Both the position numbers and the translations under genes were made by a program. A DNA stretch of 64,000 nucleotides from Apis mellifera. Taxonomy: Eukaryota; Arthropoda; Insecta; Hymenoptera; Apidae. The notes under the pieces were generated by a model that worked only from the letters and a program-made list of their open reading frames with translations, searched no databases and had not been told where the DNA came from. Location of the stretch: the NCBI RefSeq assembly GCF_003254395.2, contig NC_037638.1:22769352-22833351 (forward strand). Direction: 5' to 3'. Of the stretch, positions 62,500-64,000 are shown in pieces (position 1 is the first letter of the stretch; the number at the start of each line of letters is the position of its first letter).

Positions 62500-63000
62500 A
62501 GAAAAGATAGGACGACAATTCTCGCGAAACCGATGGTTGAAATGAAATGTTGAAGGGGGTTGGCAAAGGGGGGTGGCAACACATCTGCCAGTTTTTAGTG
62601 GCGTCACCATATATCACAAGTGCGAGTTCAGAGAGAGAGAGAGAGCCACTAGCTGGACCATCTATCTTATATGGCTTAACTCGCTGTATATCCTATGTAC
62701 GCGTGAACGCTTGTGCGGACATTTAGAGTAAAACGAGCCCCGTGTATTTCTATTCTTACCCGTGTGTGTATTCGTACAAAAGAGTTGCACTAGTCGAGTT
62801 GCGAGTTTCGATGACAAGACAGTCGTAACGCGATATAGTCGCGAGAAGAGTTTTTCAAAATCGTTTCCTAAGGTCTTAAGCAGGCGACGTGTAACTTTTG
62901 CCGAGCAAGTTTTCGAGCAAAACGCTTGCTTGGAATTTCGACAAGAAGAATTGGAAAATTGAATCGATTACTTTGGAAAACTTTTCGCCGTAGGAATTGT
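62500..63000 (+). promoter_or_regulatory. promoter / 5' UTR-like CpG-containing island
   Basis: Composition shifts abruptly to balanced G+C with many CpGs. It contains GGGTGGCAACACATCTGCCA (62571-62590), GTGGCGTCACC, a CCATATATCA element, and (GA)8 at 62629-62645. The following 350 bp (for example 62690-62960) have the CpG-rich, ORF-poor look of a 5' untranslated exon. The plus frame 62762-62962 (66 codons) may be an upstream ORF. A gene would have to lie to the right of the window. Confidence 0.4.
62629..62645. repeat. (GA)8 dinucleotide tract
   Basis: Short GA repeat inside the promoter-like island. GA tracts in insect promoters can bind GAGA-type factors; whether this one does is unknown. 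Confidence 0.85.
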
Positions 63001-64000
63001 TCGTCGTTGTAGGAGAATAAAATTGGTTTCAGTTTCTAATGTTCCAAGGTAGTTTTCGAGTGTTTAAAGTCACGTTATAGTATGTATGCTCGTTCAAAGT
63101 TTATACATTGTTAACGCTCCTCCTTTAAAATAACCCGTTTGATTGGAATACTTTTTATTCATAGCAGGGCGAAGAGGAAAGTTTTTCCCTAATTGAAACG
63201 GTTAAAATAGAATGAATGAAATTTGGACATTTCCGTGCTCTGGATAGATGACCTTTTTAGACTACTTTTGACGCGGAGAACGATTCGATCCCGACAAAAC
63301 TTTGTTCGGTACGGATGGGATGAGGTGACAGAGTTGAACGTATCCGACCGTGGTTGGTGTTCCATGTAAAATATACGAGCATTCAGATTAGAAATTTTAA
63401 TCTCAGGGAAACAGGTTGCGAAAATGGCAGACGAACGACGGCGTGGAACTAATCGAGTTGTAAACGGGAATAAACCGGATAAAACGGGTTTGGAAAAGGT
63501 ATTGGAAAATTGAGAAGTGCTCCCCGGGATTATGGTGAATCCGCGACATTTACATTTTATGATATTTGTCGAGTCTTTCGACCCTTGTTGCCACCAACGT
63601 AGACATTCCTTAAGCCGAGCCACCCTTTCGTTCTCACACAAATATCCCGCCAAGAACGTTTCTTCTTTCTCTCCTTCTTTTTATTGCATCGTTGTACATT
63701 ATTCGCATGATATGTATCGTAGTAAAGGAAAAAAAAAAAAGGAAAGGAAAGAAATAAAAGAGAGAGAGAGAGAGAAAACAACCACTCGTTATGAAGACAA
63801 AGCAAGAAACGTACGTATAACTTTGAAATTCGCTTTCAAGATATTTTATGTCTTTTTTTTTCTTCTCTTTTCTTCTTTTTTTTTTTTTTGATTCTTTCTT
63901 CGACGACAAATTTCATTTATTGCCTTCGCAAGATATCGTGTTTCTTACGTGTACTTATTTTTTTTTAGATCTAATGAAAGGGAACGCATATTATCCGGAG
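63001..64000. other. GC-richer end of window, no assigned gene
   Basis: Balanced composition with CpGs, then homopurine and homopyrimidine tracts (A/GGAAA at 63728-63755, (AG)8 at 63759-63774, poly-T at 63850-63890). Open frames on both strands (63189-63653 minus; 63517-63891 plus) overlap the tracts, lack domains and mostly mirror each other. Best read as intron or 5' flank of a gene outside the window. Confidence 0.4.

Noticed and set aside
63189..63909. Overlapping frames on both strands at the right end
   Set aside because: They run through homopurine/homopyrimidine tracts and overlap each other on opposite strands; no domain recognisable.
1..64000. tRNA genes, rRNA genes, CRISPR arrays and intact transposons
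   Set aside because: None found by eye: no spacer-repeat arrays, no transposase-like frames, no terminal inverted repeats with target duplications, no tRNA-like cloverleaf. Degenerate elements in the A/T-rich gaps could be missed without a search.

Overview
The window looks like a stretch of hymenopteran insect nuclear genome, most likely honey bee (Apis). Evidence: very AT-rich non-coding DNA, many (TA)n microsatellites, short GT-AG introns (mostly 60-300 bp), insect-type orthologues throughout, and a sharp rise in G+C over the last 1.5 kb. Species is inference; no search could be run. There are no bacterial, plasmid, phage or CRISPR features.

Fourteen protein-coding genes were rebuilt exon by exon. 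In every spliced model the exon lengths sum to a multiple of three, with consistent splice phases. In order: PAL peptide-amidating lyase (-, 744-2977); mitochondrial ribosomal protein L34 (+, 7691-8046); RPUSD3-like mitochondrial pseudouridine synthase homologue (-, 8180-9558); proteasome ATPase Rpt4 (+, 10039-11793); wuho/WDR4 (-, 12032-13186); alkaline ceramidase (+, 14078-15134); 6-pyruvoyl-tetrahydropterin synthase (-, 15682-16229); Arp2 (+, 17067-19831); ceramide transfer protein CERT (-, 21704-24169); nucleoporin gp210 (+, 24821-31910); TRAP-beta (-, 32732-33455); BORCS8 (+, 34252-34848); HMG-CoA reductase (+, 42605-46715); XPA (-, 47825-48965). Two more follow: NBAS (-, 50194-57135) and COP9 signalosome subunit 2/alien (+, 57539-59758), making sixteen in all.

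From 7.7 to 34.8 kb the genes alternate strand almost perfectly. Divergent pairs share short promoter intervals (about 0.4-0.9 kb) and convergent pairs share 3' ends. They are mostly housekeeping genes: protein turnover, membrane lipids, secretory pathway, nuclear pore, tRNA and mitochondrial RNA modification, and DNA repair. Two large gene-poor AT-rich intervals (2978-7690 and 34849-42604) interrupt the series. The second holds GC-richer islands that are good candidates for distal 5' exons of HMG-CoA reductase. The end (about 60.5-64 kb) has GC-richer islands that look like untranslated exons or the promoter of a gene beyond the window.

No wholly new biological system was found. The most useful observations are two 18-bp in-frame microexons in Arp2, a decayed tandem copy of a gp210 exon inside its own intron, an RPUSD3 homologue without the canonical catalytic aspartate, DRE-like motifs between CERT and gp210, and unexplained GC-rich islands at 38.5, 60.6, 61.7 and 62.6 kb.
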